Below are positions 1 through 10,011 of a stretch of 64,000 bases of DNA, piece after piece (positions within the stretch are counted from its first letter, which is position 1; each line of letters starts with the position of its first letter). The stretch covers positions 452,962 to 516,961 of the forward strand of contig NZ_JAGTXM010000002.1 of the NCBI RefSeq assembly GCF_018252635.1. Reading direction: 5' to 3'. The position numbers and the translations under genes were made by a program. The notes below the pieces were generated by a model. It did not search any database and had not been told where the DNA came from. It was given only the letters and a program-made list of their open reading frames with translations. Source of the DNA: Citrobacter amalonaticus. Its GTDB lineage: Bacteria > Pseudomonadota > Gammaproteobacteria > Enterobacterales > Enterobacteriaceae.

Positions 1-373
1 AGCCTTCCGCTTCGCACTGGGTGCATAACGCATCGCCCGACTGGTACAGGCCTTCCAGCGCGGTATTTCGGGCCGGGCTGATTTCATTCACAATACGCAG
101 CGTAAAACGCTCGGGCAGATTGCTGATCACCAGCGCGCCCGCTTCTTCTTTCCAGGCTGTCCAGGGTTCATCGTTGACGTGGAGAGAAACCAGCGTCAGA
201 TCTTCTCCATCCAGTTTCAGCGGGGCATCCGATGCGCCATGACGAACAGCCTGGCTCACTGCCGTGACCACGGTTTTTTCAGCATCCAGGTCAAAGGTCA
301 AGTCAATATCAGTAATCTGGTAATCCGGCGCACGGTAGTCGTGGCGGTATTTGGCTTGTGGCTGTTGTGTCAT
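1..373 (-). CDS. pepN: Aminopeptidase N, N-terminal part (runs off left edge)
   Basis: This is the first 124 codons of the broad-specificity cytoplasmic M1 zinc aminopeptidase that removes N-terminal residues from peptides. The start codon is the CAT complement at 371-373, and the product begins MTQQPQAKYRHDYRAPDYQ, which I recognise as the PepN N-terminus. Only the beta-sheet N-terminal domain is visible. The zinc-binding HExxH catalytic domain lies beyond the window. It diverges from pncB, with 267 bp between the two starts, as in E. coli. Identification is by recognised sequence and synteny. Confidence 0.95.
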   Translation of the reverse strand, partial: MTQQPQAKYRHDYRAPDYQITDIDLTFDLDAEKTVVTAVSQAVRHGASDAPLKLDGEDLTLVSLHVNDEPWTAWKEEAGALVISNLPERFTLRIVNEISPARNTALEGLYQSGDALCTQCEAEG

Positions 374-561
374 AAAAAAACCTTTAGCATCTTTTTGAAG
401 AGTCTCGACTCCAGTCTATTCCTGTTGCGTAAAACGCGCTACGCAGAATGTTTATCTTTTCAGGCACAAACACTCTTTTCGCTACATTTTTATAACACGC
501 GGCACGAAATGCACTCGACCCTGGCGTCAGCTTATGGTGTGATCGGGGTTCAATAAATCGC

Positions 562-611
562 TAAACAAGGTATACTCCAGCGGTTTTCTTAGTTGTTTAT
601 TGTACTAAACG
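562..611 (+). promoter_or_regulatory. pncB promoter region with NadR-type operator
   Basis: A -10-like TATACT lies at 571-576. Just downstream, at 594-611, is TGTTTA, six bases, then TAAACG. This matches the NadR operator consensus TGTTTA-N6-TAAACA at 11 of 12 positions. NadR is known to repress pncB when NAD is plentiful. A further TAAACA half-site is at 562-567. The site lies between the inferred transcription start (near 583) and the start codon at 641, consistent with a roadblock or overlap type of repression. The -35 element is not convincing by eye. Confidence 0.75.
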
Positions 612-640
612 CTCCCGTGAGAGGATGCTACTGCGCACCT

Positions 641-1843
641 ATGACACAATTCGCTTCTCCTGTTCTGCACTCGCTGCTGGATACAGATGCTTATAAGTTG
701 CATATGCAGCAAGCCGTATTTCACCACTACTATGATGTGCAGGTAGCGGCTGAATTTCGTTGCCGAGGCGACGACCTGCTGGGTATTTATGCCGACACTA
801 TTCGCGAGCAGGTCAATGCTATGCAGCATCTGCGCCTGCAGGATGATGAGTATCAGTGGCTCTCCGGCCTGCCTTTCTTCAAAGCGGATTACCTCAACTG
901 GTTGCGTGATTTTCGCTATGACCCACAACAGGTATCCGTCAGCAATGACAACGGGAAGCTGAATATCCGCTTAACCGGCCCGTGGCGCGAAGTCATCATG
1001 TGGGAAGTTCCACTGCTGGCGGTGATCAGCGAGCTGGTTCATCGCTATCGCTCGCCGGAAGTGGGCGTTGCGCAGGCCCTCGATACGCTGGAGACGAAAC
1101 TAGTCGAATTCTCTGCTTTAACGTCCAGTCTCGATATGTCCCGCTTCCACCTGATGGATTTCGGTACCCGTCGCCGTTTTTCCCGCGACGTGCAGCAGGC
1201 TATCGTTAAGCGTTTGCAGCAGGAGTCGTGGTTTGTTGGCACCAGTAACTACGATCTGGCGCGTCGTCTGTCGCTAACGCCTATGGGCACCCAGGCGCAC
1301 GAGTGGTTCCAGGCGCATCAACAGATAAGCCCTGAACTGGCGACCAGCCAGCGCGCAGCCCTCGCCGCATGGTTGAATGAATACCCGGATCAATTAGGCA
1401 TTGCACTGACCGACTGCATTACTATGGACGCGTTCTTACGTGACTTTGGCAGTGAATTTGCCACCCGTTATCAGGGACTGCGCCATGACTCTGGCGATCC
1501 GGTTGAATGGGGTGAAAAAGCCATCGCCCATTATGAGAAGCTAGGTATTGATCCGCACAGTAAAACGCTGGTCTTTTCTGACAACCTCGATCTGACTAAA
1601 GCCGTTGATCTTTACCGTCATTTCTCCTCCCGCGTGCAGTTGAGTTTTGGTATTGGTACGCGTCTAACCTGCGATATTCCGCAGGTTAAACCGCTGAACA
1701 TTGTGATCAAACTGGTCGAGTGCAACGGTAAACCGGTCGCTAAGCTCTCTGACAGCCCGGGCAAAACCATTTGCCACGACAAAGCCTTTGTTCGCGCGTT
1801 GCGCAAAGCGTTTGATTTACCGCATATCAAAAAAGCCAGTTAA
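641..1843 (+). CDS. pncB: Nicotinate phosphoribosyltransferase
   Basis: PncB makes nicotinate mononucleotide from nicotinate and PRPP with ATP hydrolysis, the entry step of NAD salvage (Preiss-Handler pathway), in the cytoplasm. The protein is 400 residues, the family's usual enterobacterial length. The phosphorylated active-site histidine is His220 (His219 when Met1 is not counted) in the segment PMGTQAHEW. The reading frame is open upstream to 593, but I chose ATG 641 because [11 protein letters not shown] is the known N-terminus and a GAGAGG lies upstream at about 619-625, though spaced rather far. A NadR operator precedes the gene. A hairpin terminator follows at 1852. Confidence 0.97.
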   Translation: MTQFASPVLHSLLDTDAYKLHMQQAVFHHYYDVQVAAEFRCRGDDLLGIYADTIREQVNAMQHLRLQDDEYQWLSGLPFFKADYLNWLRDFRYDPQQVSVSNDNGKLNIRLTGPWREVIMWEVPLLAVISELVHRYRSPEVGVAQALDTLETKLVEFSALTSSLDMSRFHLMDFGTRRRFSRDVQQAIVKRLQQESWFVGTSNYDLARRLSLTPMGTQAHEWFQAHQQISPELATSQRAALAAWLNEYPDQLGIALTDCITMDAFLRDFGSEFATRYQGLRHDSGDPVEWGEKAIAHYEKLGIDPHSKTLVFSDNLDLTKAVDLYRHFSSRVQLSFGIGTRLTCDIPQVKPLNIVIKLVECNGKPVAKLSDSPGKTICHDKAFVRALRKAFDLPHIKKAS

Positions 1844-1851
1844 TCCGTCCC

Positions 1852-1874
1852 GGGAGCCGCTTTGGCTCCCTTTT
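1852..1874 (+). terminator. pncB rho-independent terminator
   Basis: GGGAGCC and GGCTCCC form a 7-bp stem with a short loop, followed by TTTT, nine bases after the pncB stop codon. Confidence 0.8.
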
Positions 1875-2006
1875 CGCACTTATTTCTGAAATCTTTCTCT
1901 TTGCCTGTGAATTCTGCTTGTCTGATTGCAGATGCCAGGTAACATAGGAAATCCCCATTCCGGGGAACATGTGTTTATATATCGGACTAATAACAGAGAG
2001 AATATT

Positions 2007-3416
2007 ATGAGCGTTGTGCCTGTAGCCGACGTACTCCAGGGCCGCGTAGCCGTTGACAGCGAAGTCACCGTGCGCGGATGGGTACGTACCCGCCGAGATT
2101 CAAAAGCTGGCATCTCCTTCCTCGCCGTTTATGACGGTTCCTGCTTTGATCCTGTACAGGCCGTCATTAATAATTCTCTGCCCAATTACAATGAAGAAGT
2201 GCTGCGTCTGACCACCGGCTGTTCCGTCATTGTCACCGGTAAGGTTGTCGCTTCTCCAGGGCAAGGACAGAGTTTTGAGATCCAGGCGACGAAGGTTGAA
2301 GTCAGCGGCTGGGTTGAAGATCCGGACACGTACCCGATGGCGGCGAAACGTCACAGCATCGAGTATCTGCGTGAAGTTGCGCACCTGCGTCCGCGTACCA
2401 ACATGATTGGTGCCGTCGCACGTGTTCGCCACACGCTGGCTCAGGCGCTGCATCGTTTCTTCGACGAGCAGGGTTTCTTCTGGGTTTCCACTCCGCTGAT
2501 CACCGCGTCTGACACCGAAGGTGCGGGTGAGATGTTCCGCGTGTCCACGCTGGATCTGGAAAACCTGCCGCGTGACGATCAGGGCAAAGTGGATTTCGAC
2601 AAAGACTTCTTTGGTAAAGAGTCCTTCCTGACCGTCTCCGGCCAGTTGAACGGCGAAACTTACGCCTGCGCGCTGTCGAAGATCTATACCTTCGGCCCGA
2701 CCTTCCGTGCGGAAAATTCTAACACCAGCCGTCACCTGGCGGAGTTCTGGATGCTGGAGCCGGAAGTAGCGTTCGCCAACCTGAGCGATATCGCCGGCCT
2801 GGCGGAAGGCATGCTCAAATATGCCTTCAAAGCCGTACTGACCGAGCGTGCTGACGACATGAAGTTCTTTGCTGAGCGCGTGGATAAAGAAGCGATTAGC
2901 CGTCTGGAACGTTTCATTGAAGCGGATTTCGCGCAGGTGGATTACACCGATGCAATCGCTATTCTGGAAGAGTGCATTAAGAAAGGCAGAAAGTTCGAGA
3001 ACCCGGTTTACTGGGGTGTCGATCTCTCCTCCGAACATGAACGTTATCTGGCAGAAGAGCACTTTAAAGCGCCGGTTGTGGTGAAAAACTATCCGAAAGA
3101 CATTAAAGCGTTTTATATGCGCCTGAACGAAGACGGGAAAACCGTTGCCGCGATGGACGTTCTGGCGCCGGGTATCGGTGAAATCATCGGGGGGTCTCAG
3201 CGTGAGGAGCGTCTGGATGTGCTGGATGCACGCATGCTGGAAATGGGCCTGAACAAAGAAGACTACTGGTGGTATCGCGATTTGCGCCGCTACGGTACTG
3301 TGCCGCACTCTGGTTTCGGTCTCGGCTTCGAGCGTCTGATCGCCTACGTTACCGGCGTACAGAACGTTCGTGACGTGATCGCATTCCCACGCACACCGCG
3401 TAATGCGACGTTCTAA
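2007..3416 (+). CDS. asnS: Asparaginyl-tRNA synthetase
   Basis: AsnS charges tRNA-Asn with asparagine; it is a class IIb synthetase of the cytoplasm. An N-terminal OB-fold anticodon-binding domain (about residues 1-110) is followed by the class II catalytic core with motif 2 ([15 protein letters not shown]) and motif 3 (GFGLGFER at 436-443). I chose ATG 2007 ([10 protein letters not shown]) over the longer open frame from 1926 because it is the family N-terminus. The protein has 469 residues against 466 in E. coli as I recall it. The extra residues are Ile-Lys-Lys at 324-326, in a surface segment before ENPVYWG. Near the C-terminus the sequence reads [10 protein letters not shown] where E. 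coli has VIPFPRTPRN. Confidence 0.97.
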   Translation: MSVVPVADVLQGRVAVDSEVTVRGWVRTRRDSKAGISFLAVYDGSCFDPVQAVINNSLPNYNEEVLRLTTGCSVIVTGKVVASPGQGQSFEIQATKVEVSGWVEDPDTYPMAAKRHSIEYLREVAHLRPRTNMIGAVARVRHTLAQALHRFFDEQGFFWVSTPLITASDTEGAGEMFRVSTLDLENLPRDDQGKVDFDKDFFGKESFLTVSGQLNGETYACALSKIYTFGPTFRAENSNTSRHLAEFWMLEPEVAFANLSDIAGLAEGMLKYAFKAVLTERADDMKFFAERVDKEAISRLERFIEADFAQVDYTDAIAILEECIKKGRKFENPVYWGVDLSSEHERYLAEEHFKAPVVVKNYPKDIKAFYMRLNEDGKTVAAMDVLAPGIGEIIGGSQREERLDVLDARMLEMGLNKEDYWWYRDLRRYGTVPHSGFGLGFERLIAYVTGVQNVRDVIAFPRTPRNATF

Positions 3417-3429
3417 GATCGTTCACAAA

Positions 3430-3454
3430 AAGGCCAGCCTTGCTGGCCTTTTTT
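3430..3454 (+). terminator. asnS rho-independent terminator
   Basis: AAGGCCAGC and GCTGGCCTT form a perfect 9-bp stem with a 3-base loop, followed by four more T residues. Confidence 0.9.
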
Positions 3455-3810
3455 ATCGCCTGAAATGTCAGTTTTTGTGAGTAATAAGTAAGCAATTCTA
3501 CGATCAACTCCCAAATATCCCCACTCCTGTTACCTGATTTTACGTTGTAATATTTCTGCACAAAAAATAAACCGCAGTTTTCTTGCGGATTAGTATTTCC
3601 TCACCCAATAGCACATTTTATACACAATCCCACAGCATTCCAGACGTCCAGATACGGCCATAAGCAAAACTGGAAACGTCTATTTTCTGTACGCCATTCT
3701 TCTTTTATCCAAATTAAAGATAAGAAAATCATATAAATAGATATAAATGGCGTGATCTGGAGATGAAATCGTTGCGAAATTTGATATCGTTCACAAAGTT
3801 CCAGAAATGT

Positions 3811-3902
3811 AATAAATAGTTACACATTTTTTCTTTCTGAAACCAATTCTTTATCTTTGTAGCACTTTCACGGTAGCGAAACGATAGTTTGAATGGAAAG
3901 AT
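3811..3902 (+). promoter_or_regulatory. ompF promoter with upstream OmpR boxes
   Basis: Positions 3811-3870 resemble the E. coli ompF OmpR boxes F1-F3 closely, including the run TTTCTTTCTGAAACCAA and then CTTTATCTTTGTAGCACTTT. The promoter hexamers are TAGCGA (3874-3879) and AAAGAT (3897-3902), spaced by 17 bp. This places the start near 3910, giving the roughly 110-nt leader known for ompF. The poor -35 is typical of an OmpR-activated promoter. The ribosome-binding region around 4005-4035 is conserved with the MicF antisense RNA target of E. coli. Confidence 0.85.
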
Positions 3903-4019
3903 GCCTGTCAGACACATAAAGACACCAAACTCTCATCAATAGTTCCGTAAATTTTTATTGACGAAATTTATTGGCGGCAGTGGCAGGTGTCATAAAAAAA
4001 CCAATGAGGGTAATAAATA

Positions 4020-5129
4020 ATGATGAAGCGCAATATTCTGGCAGTGGTTATCCCTGCCCTGCTGGTAGCCGGTGCAGCTAACGCTGCAGAAATCTACAAC
4101 AAAGACGGCAACAAACTGGACCTGTACGGTAAAACCGTTGGTCTGCACTATTTTTCTGATAACAAAGGCAATGACGGCGACCAGACTTACGCCCGTCTTG
4201 GTTTCAAAGGGGAAACTCAGATCAATGACCAACTGACCGGTTACGGCCAGTGGGAATATCAATTCCAGGGTAACAACTCTGAAGGCGGCGATGATGCTCA
4301 GAATGGTAACAAAACCCGTCTCGCGTTCGCCGGTCTGAAATTCGGTGACGCGGGCTCCTTCGACTACGGTCGTAACTACGGTATCGTTTACGATGCACTG
4401 GGTTACACCGATATGCTGCCAGAATTCGGCGGTGATACTGCGTACAGCGATAACTTCTTTGTTGGCCGTGTTGGTGGCGTTGCGACCTACCGTAACTCTA
4501 ACTTCTTCGGTCTGGTTGATGGCCTGAACTTCGGTATTCAGTACCTGGGTAAAAACGAGCGCGCAAGCAGCTACGAAGTTGACTCTACCGATCCGACCAG
4601 CAACAACTTCAGCGATGTTCGTCGTTCTAACGGTGACGGTGTCGGCGGTTCTATTAGCTACGAAATGAATGGCTTCGGCATTGTAGGTGCTTACGGTGCA
4701 GCTGACCGTACTAATGCACAGCAGGATCCGGCACTGCGCGGCAGTGGCGAAAAAGCTGAGCAGTGGGCGACTGGCCTGAAATACGATGCGAACAACATCT
4801 ACCTGGCAACTAACTACGGTGAAACCCGTAACGCTACCCCGATCAGCGGTGGTTTCGCGAACAAAACTCAGGACTTCTTCGTTGTGGCTCAGTACCAGTT
4901 CGATTTCGGTCTGCGTCCGTCCATCTCCTACAACAAGTCTAAAGCGAAAGACGTTGAAGGCGTAGGTAGCGAAGATCTGGTGAACTACATTGAAGTGGGC
5001 GCAACCTACTACTTCAACAAAAACATGTCCACCTATGTTGACTACCAGATCAACCAGATTGATTCTGACAACAAACTGGGCGTGAATTCTGACGATACCG
5101 TTGCTCTGGGTATCGTATACCAGTTCTAA
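4020..5129 (+). CDS. ompF: Outer membrane porin F
   Basis: OmpF is a trimeric general porin letting small hydrophilic solutes, including many antibiotics, cross the outer membrane. The 369-residue precursor has a 22-residue signal peptide ending ANA before AEIYNKDG. The 16-strand barrel keeps the constriction loop L3 motif PEFGGDT (134-140) and ends in the outer-membrane sorting signal IVYQF. Extracellular loops differ from E. coli OmpF: the L1 region is shorter, the loop around 182-200 is about 13 residues longer, and the L6 region is about six shorter. The start is the first of two Met codons (MMKRN), as in E. coli. Osmotic control by EnvZ/OmpR is expected from the upstream sites. The nearest alternatives (OmpC, PhoE) are excluded by promoter, synteny and sequence. 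Confidence 0.95.
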   Translation: MMKRNILAVVIPALLVAGAANAAEIYNKDGNKLDLYGKTVGLHYFSDNKGNDGDQTYARLGFKGETQINDQLTGYGQWEYQFQGNNSEGGDDAQNGNKTRLAFAGLKFGDAGSFDYGRNYGIVYDALGYTDMLPEFGGDTAYSDNFFVGRVGGVATYRNSNFFGLVDGLNFGIQYLGKNERASSYEVDSTDPTSNNFSDVRRSNGDGVGGSISYEMNGFGIVGAYGAADRTNAQQDPALRGSGEKAEQWATGLKYDANNIYLATNYGETRNATPISGGFANKTQDFFVVAQYQFDFGLRPSISYNKSKAKDVEGVGSEDLVNYIEVGATYYFNKNMSTYVDYQINQIDSDNKLGVNSDDTVALGIVYQF

Positions 5130-5154
5130 TAGCAGACCCCTTTGCTAAATGCCT

Positions 5155-5183
5155 AAAAAACAGGACTTCGGTCCTGTTTTTTT
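5155..5183 (+). terminator. ompF rho-independent terminator
   Basis: An A-run, the stem CAGGAC/GTCCTG with a TTCG tetraloop, and seven T residues follow the ompF stop by 25 bases. Confidence 0.92.
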
Positions 5184-5312
5184 ATGCCTGTCAGCGAAAT
5201 CTTGCGACTTCAAAAAACCTTCAGGCTTTTCATCACTAACGGTTGGCATTTTGTAAATCTACCGTTAACCTGATAACGGATTTCCCTTCTGTAACCACAA
5301 TGGAACCTCGTC

Positions 5313-6503
5313 ATGTTTGAGAACATTACTGCCGCCCCTGCCGACCCCATTCTGGGTCTGGCCGATCTGTTTCGTGCTGATGACCGTCCTTCTAAAATTA
5401 ACCTTGGGATAGGTGTCTATAAAGATGAAACTGGCAAAACGCCAGTGCTGACCAGCGTCAAAAAAGCCGAGCAATACTTACTCGAAAATGAAACAACAAA
5501 AAACTACCTCGGCATTGACGGTATTCCGGAATTTGGCCGTTGCACGCAGGAGCTTCTGTTCGGCAAAGGTAGCGCGCTTATCAACGACAAACGCGCACGC
5601 ACGGCGCAAACGCCGGGCGGCACCGGCGCGCTACGCGTTGCAGCCGATTTCCTGGCAAAAAATACGGCAGTAAAACGCGTCTGGGTGAGTAACCCGAGTT
5701 GGCCAAACCATAAGAGCGTGTTTAACTCCGCCGGGCTTGAAGTGCGTGAGTACGCTTACTACGACGCAGAAAACCATTCTCTCGACTTCGACGCGCTGAA
5801 AAACAGCCTGAGCGAAGCGCAGGCGGGCGACGTGGTTCTGTTCCACGGCTGCTGCCATAACCCAACCGGTATCGATCCTACGCTTGAGCAGTGGCAAACC
5901 CTGGCTCAGCTTTCCGTCGAAAAAGGCTGGTTACCGCTGTTTGACTTCGCGTATCAGGGCTTCGCCCGTGGTCTGGAAGAAGATGCGGAAGGACTGCGCG
6001 CGTTCGCTGCGCTGCACAAAGAGCTGATTGTCGCGAGCTCCTACTCCAAGAACTTTGGTCTGTATAACGAGCGTGTGGGTGCCTGTACGCTGGTTGCGGC
6101 AGATACGGATACCGTTGAGCGCGCCTTCAGCCAGATGAAATCCGCCATTCGTGCGAACTACTCTAACCCGCCAGCCCACGGCGCGTCTGTGGTTGCCACC
6201 ATCCTCAGCAACGATGCGCTGCGCGCAATCTGGGAACAGGAACTGACCGACATGCGTCAGCGCATTCAGCGTATGCGTCTGCTGTTTGTGAACACCCTGC
6301 AAGAGAAAGGAGCGGATCGCGATTTCAGCTTCATTATCAAACAAAACGGCATGTTCTCATTCAGCGGCCTGACCAAAGAGCAGGTTCTGCGTTTGCGTGA
6401 AGAGTTTGGCGTTTACGCGGTGGCCTCTGGTCGCGTCAACGTTGCGGGCATGACGCCGGATAACATGGCACCGCTGTGCGAAGCCATTGTCGCCGTGCTG
6501 TAA
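5313..6503 (+). CDS. aspC: Aspartate aminotransferase
   Basis: AspC is a PLP enzyme interconverting aspartate plus 2-oxoglutarate with oxaloacetate plus glutamate, and it also acts on aromatic amino acids. It is a class I aminotransferase of 396 residues, the usual length. Visible active-site residues are the Schiff-base Lys246 in [16 protein letters not shown], Trp130, Asn183 in HNPTG, and Asp211 in [10 protein letters not shown]. It is transcribed alone between the ompF terminator and its own terminator at 6521. The neighbour gloC converges on it. Confidence 0.97.
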   Translation: MFENITAAPADPILGLADLFRADDRPSKINLGIGVYKDETGKTPVLTSVKKAEQYLLENETTKNYLGIDGIPEFGRCTQELLFGKGSALINDKRARTAQTPGGTGALRVAADFLAKNTAVKRVWVSNPSWPNHKSVFNSAGLEVREYAYYDAENHSLDFDALKNSLSEAQAGDVVLFHGCCHNPTGIDPTLEQWQTLAQLSVEKGWLPLFDFAYQGFARGLEEDAEGLRAFAALHKELIVASSYSKNFGLYNERVGACTLVAADTDTVERAFSQMKSAIRANYSNPPAHGASVVATILSNDALRAIWEQELTDMRQRIQRMRLLFVNTLQEKGADRDFSFIIKQNGMFSFSGLTKEQVLRLREEFGVYAVASGRVNVAGMTPDNMAPLCEAIVAVL

Positions 6504-6520
6504 GCATTCCCTCAAAAGAC

Positions 6521-6547
6521 AAAGCCCGCGGACGCGGGCTTTTTTTT
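6521..6547 (+). terminator. aspC rho-independent terminator
   Basis: AGCCCGCG and CGCGGGCT form an 8-bp GC-rich stem flanked by AA and eight T residues, just after the aspC stop. Confidence 0.92.
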
Positions 6548-6582
6548 GCCGGATGGCGACTCACCTCTTCTCCGGCCTAAAA
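6548..6582. repeat. REP-type palindromic element
   Basis: GCCGGATGGCG, a short loop region, then CTCCGGCCTAA. The two ends are imperfect inverted repeats and match the enterobacterial REP consensus (GCCGGATGGCG ... CCGGCCTAC). It sits between the convergent genes aspC and gloC, a typical REP position. It may stabilise 3' ends of either transcript. Confidence 0.75.
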
Positions 6583-6596
6583 GAATTATCGTTCTG

Positions 6597-7244
6597 TTAC
6601 CAGACAGGCATTTCATCCTGCAAGAACGGATTGTGCAACCGTTCATAACCCAGCGTCGACAGCGGTCCATGACCAGGTATAAATGTTACGTCATCGCCTA
6701 GCGGCAACAGTTTACGTTTGATCGAATCAATCAGTTGGCTGTGATCGCCGCGCGGGAAATCACTACGCCCTACGCCACCTTTAAAAATCACGTCCCCTGA
6801 GATGAGAAGTTGCGACTGCTCGTCAAAGAAAACAACGTGTCCAGGCGTATGGCCAGGGCAATGCAACACCTGTAAAGTCACATTCCCTACGCTGACACGA
6901 TCTCCTTCGTTAAGCCAACGATCGGGTGTCAACGGCTGACATTCGCCGAGGCCAAACATGCGACTCTGAGCAGGTAATCCCTGCAGCCAGAACTCATCTT
7001 CTTTTTCCGGACCGATAACCGGTACGCCATAGTGCTGCGCCAGTTCTGCCGCAGCTCCCACATGATCGAGGTGTCCGTGAGTGAGCAGGATCTGCGTCAA
7101 CGTGATGCCGCTGACATCCACTTCCTGTTTGATTTTCTCAGCATCGCCACCGGGATCGACAAGCGCTGCCAGACGCGTTTGCTCACACCAGATCAAAGAA
7201 CAGTTCTGGGAGAACGCGGTGACCGGAATAATACGATAGTTCAT
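6597..7244 (-). CDS. gloC: Type II glyoxalase II (hydroxyacylglutathione hydrolase family)
   Basis: Formerly ycbL. GloC hydrolyses S-lactoylglutathione to lactate and glutathione, the second step of methylglyoxal detoxification. It is a compact metallo-beta-lactamase fold protein of 215 residues, shorter than GloB, as expected for the type II class lacking the C-terminal helical domain. The metal-binding motif THGHLDH is at residues 55-61. Further metal ligands lie in [15 protein letters not shown] and the C-terminal PGHGP. It begins 19 nt after mepK ends on the same strand, so the two may be co-transcribed. Confidence 0.93.
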   Translation of the reverse strand: MNYRIIPVTAFSQNCSLIWCEQTRLAALVDPGGDAEKIKQEVDVSGITLTQILLTHGHLDHVGAAAELAQHYGVPVIGPEKEDEFWLQGLPAQSRMFGLGECQPLTPDRWLNEGDRVSVGNVTLQVLHCPGHTPGHVVFFDEQSQLLISGDVIFKGGVGRSDFPRGDHSQLIDSIKRKLLPLGDDVTFIPGHGPLSTLGYERLHNPFLQDEMPVW

Positions 7245-7263
7245 ACTGCTCCTGTTTCGTTAA

Positions 7264-7812
7264 TCACCAGTGCCGCGCCGGCCCGGTGTCAATATGCACA
7301 AAGTTACTGCGTGGGTAGTATCCTACACCACCTGCGCGCATAGATAACGCGGCTTTGCGAATATTACTTAACGAAATGCCTTCGATATGAAAATCCATAG
7401 CCTGGCCTTTGGTGTGATAGCTTTGTTTCGCTACCCCACGGCTGTGCGCACGCAATTCATTGTTAGTATCCAGTGAACGATAACCGGAAATCAATTGAAC
7501 GGGCTTACGTGTTCCCAATAGCCCTTGCAGGCGGAAAAGCTGATCGAAAAGTCTGGGATCGATGGACTTCACCTTATTCGCGCGATAGTCACGGAAAAAA
7601 TGGTTAAGTTTGGCTAATTCATCCTGAATATAAGCTCTGCCATCAAAAAATTCCGCTTTAATTGACTCTCCAGTATTGAGATTGCTCAGAGTCAAAATAC
7701 GCGGACGCGGGGTAGAGAGTGTGGCAAACGCAGGCACAGGCAAGATGGCAGCCCCGAGGGCAGCACCACCTAACGCCAGCAGTTTGCGGCGATTAGCGTC
7801 AAATTTGTCCAT
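7264..7812 (-). CDS. mepK: Murein DD/LD-endopeptidase MepK
   Basis: Formerly ycbK (DUF882, peptidase M15 family). MepK is a periplasmic zinc hydrolase that preferentially cuts 3-3 (mDAP-mDAP) cross-links, helping cell-wall enlargement. The 182-residue protein begins with a twin-arginine-like signal: NRRKLLALGG followed by a small-residue hydrophobic stretch and AFA near residue 30. Predicted zinc ligands His133, Asp140 (HTKGQAMDFH) and His173 (NFVHIDTG) are all present. It lies directly downstream of ldtD, which makes the linkages it cuts. Confidence 0.93.
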   Translation of the reverse strand: MDKFDANRRKLLALGGAALGAAILPVPAFATLSTPRPRILTLSNLNTGESIKAEFFDGRAYIQDELAKLNHFFRDYRANKVKSIDPRLFDQLFRLQGLLGTRKPVQLISGYRSLDTNNELRAHSRGVAKQSYHTKGQAMDFHIEGISLSNIRKAALSMRAGGVGYYPRSNFVHIDTGPARHW

Positions 7813-7988
7813 GGTTTAAGGTCTACAGGTCAATGTTATCGTCGATATGCTTTAGCGCACGATAGGCACCTTAACTGGCATCAAAGCCGCCGTCAAGTTG
7901 GCCCAACCCCAGCAATGACGGGGCTTCTGGGCCGATGCCCCTGTCACTGCCAAATATTACGACAACAGATTAACCAGAACGTCTTCAT

Positions 7989-9839
7989 TTACCTGATTAA
8001 TTGTTCTGCTTTTGCCACAATTTGTGCGCTGGATCGCGCTGTCAGATCATAATTGTAAATATCTGTACGATACTGGGTACGCCCGTCCGCGCCAACAAAC
8101 GCCGTCAGGTAATACAGGTTGACCGGGATAGTCTGACGAATATTGACGTAGCGCGTGTCGCCCTGTTTCAGGGCATCGGAAATTCGCGTATCGTTCCAGC
8201 CTGCATCCTGTAATAGCATGTTTGCCAGTTCGGAAGCCTTATTCACACGCACGCAGCCGGAGCTGAGCGCCCGGGTATCCTTCTGGAACAAATTATGGTT
8301 CGGCGTATCGTGCAGATAGATAGCATCCGAACTTGGCATATTGAACTTATAGCGGCCCAGTGAGTTGCGCGCTCCCGGTGCCTGCTGGAAACGGAACGGT
8401 AAATTTGACGGCGTAATGGTTGACCAGTCAACCTGCCACGGATCAATCGCCTCTCTGCTGTTCCAGCCTCGCATCACGGTATAACCGTGACGTTCAAGGT
8501 AGCCAGGATCGTTCCACAGCTTAGGCAGAATGTCCTTACGCGCCAGCGTCGGTGGGACGTTCCATGGAGGGTTGACCACCACGTTATTTAGCGCGCTACT
8601 CATCATCGGTGTTTTACGATCGGGGCGACCGACAATCACCCGGGACGCCAACACCTGATTGCCATTCTGATAATAGACCAGCGAATACGCCGGTATATTC
8701 ACCATAATTCCTGTCGACAGTTCAGACGGTAGCAAACGCAGACGCTGGATATTGAGCGCCAGTACCCCTGCACGCTGCGCGGGGGTCACGTTCAACCAGT
8801 CGCGGGTCGCCGGGCCAATGGCGCCATCTGCGCCAAGCCCTTGCCACGTCTGGAAGCGTTTTACCGCGTCAACCAGCTCTTTATCATACGCAGCGCGGAC
8901 AGCCGGCACCGGCTTACTGCGCGGTGCAGTCTGTTTTGCCGTATCAGCGGTCGGGGTTTCAACGGCAACGGCTGACGGGCTGACTACCGCTTCTGACGGG
9001 GTTTCATCACCCGGCAGCGCAATTTTCGGTCCCCCTTCCAGCATCCCGGTACGCTGGAGTATTTCCCGCAGCGCTGGCACGTCGTTGCTCCACTGACCCG
9101 GTCGAAGCGTTGCTTTGCCGGTCAGTTGCGGCCATGGACGTGAATCACCCACCAGCGTTAATAACGACGCATGCATCGACGCATACTGAGGGTGCTGAGG
9201 CGCCAGCCCGGCAATAAATGTCGGAAGTTGTCCATTATCCAGCGCAACCTGCCACTGATTGATTACCGACAGCGGCGGCGTCGCCAGCGCATACGGCTTA
9301 CTGCTGTACAGCCAGCGATTGCCTTTGACCGGAATATTGGCGATCAAATGGAGATACCCCATCATCGCATCAGACAACACCAGATCGCGTGTGATGCCGT
9401 TAACGGCCGGATCGGTCAATAACGCCACCCAGGTGGTGAACTGAGGCTGGAAGCCAGCAATAGCGACCTCAGCCAGCTGTTGCTGGAACGCTTTGACGGC
9501 GTCGCGATTTTCCCACATGGGTTTCATATCGCGCGCCGCATAAAGCAGTTCAAGCTGATTCATATAGACAGGCGTATAGCCTGAAGGAAGATGCGACTGA
9601 AGCTCAGTTCGCGCCTTTTCCGCCGCCCCCTCAGGAAGGGGTTGCAAACCCGCCATCACGGCCGTTGCGCCAGATTGCGCCATCGGCTGCACGAGACTCT
9701 GCTCACTGACAACAACAGGGCTGTCGCCAGGTATCACTTCAGGCTCATCAGCCTGAACACTGGACAGTGGAGCGAATGCTACGGCCAGGCATAAACTCAT
9801 TGCCGAGAGCCGACGACCACCAATTTTATTAAGCAACAT
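7989..9839 (-). CDS. ldtD: L,D-transpeptidase LdtD
   Basis: Formerly ycbB. LdtD forms 3-3 mDAP cross-links in peptidoglycan, is induced by envelope stress in E. coli, and can confer beta-lactam bypass. The 616-residue protein has a signal peptide ending near SSVQA (about residue 30), a long N-terminal scaffold, a peptidoglycan-binding domain ([27 protein letters not shown], split here by a linker) around 320-350, and the YkuD catalytic domain. The catalytic His/Ser/Cys motif is HDTPNH ... SSGCVRV, with the nucleophile Cys near residue 529. It is transcribed alone or with mepK, 176 nt downstream. Confidence 0.95.
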   Translation of the reverse strand: MLLNKIGGRRLSAMSLCLAVAFAPLSSVQADEPEVIPGDSPVVVSEQSLVQPMAQSGATAVMAGLQPLPEGAAEKARTELQSHLPSGYTPVYMNQLELLYAARDMKPMWENRDAVKAFQQQLAEVAIAGFQPQFTTWVALLTDPAVNGITRDLVLSDAMMGYLHLIANIPVKGNRWLYSSKPYALATPPLSVINQWQVALDNGQLPTFIAGLAPQHPQYASMHASLLTLVGDSRPWPQLTGKATLRPGQWSNDVPALREILQRTGMLEGGPKIALPGDETPSEAVVSPSAVAVETPTADTAKQTAPRSKPVPAVRAAYDKELVDAVKRFQTWQGLGADGAIGPATRDWLNVTPAQRAGVLALNIQRLRLLPSELSTGIMVNIPAYSLVYYQNGNQVLASRVIVGRPDRKTPMMSSALNNVVVNPPWNVPPTLARKDILPKLWNDPGYLERHGYTVMRGWNSREAIDPWQVDWSTITPSNLPFRFQQAPGARNSLGRYKFNMPSSDAIYLHDTPNHNLFQKDTRALSSGCVRVNKASELANMLLQDAGWNDTRISDALKQGDTRYVNIRQTIPVNLYYLTAFVGADGRTQYRTDIYNYDLTARSSAQIVAKAEQLIR

Positions 9840-9977
9840 CCCTTGCCCTCTGGTTACATTACGACATGCTCACATCTACCGGAGCTTTCCTTCATTATAG
9901 AAAGGCTGATATGCGATTGCCTAACCTAATGTAAAGAAGTTTAAAGAAAATGCACCTGAAATCCATAGTTTAAGAAA

Positions 9978-10005
9978 TGAAAAAGACGGCTTTTCAGCCG
10001 TCTTT
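9978..10005 (-). terminator. muk operon rho-independent terminator
   Basis: On the minus strand AAAGACGGC and GCCGTCTTT form a 9-bp stem with a 6-base loop, followed by further T residues. It starts seven bases beyond the mukB stop. Confidence 0.9.
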
Positions 10006-10011
10006 AGGGTC

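Larger units (their letters stand above)
3417..4019. other. asnS-ompF intergenic region, 603 bp, no gene
   Basis: After the asnS terminator this stretch is markedly AT-rich and has no credible coding frame. Its right half is the ompF control region: OmpR boxes, promoter and a leader of about 110 nt. The left half (about 3455-3800) is where E. coli carries a distal OmpR site and IHF sites, and the base composition fits, but I could not assign individual sites by eye. Confidence 0.7.

Noticed and set aside
2100-3308. 402-codon open frame antisense to asnS
   Set aside because: Same codon-bias shadow effect over a conserved gene; no independent support.
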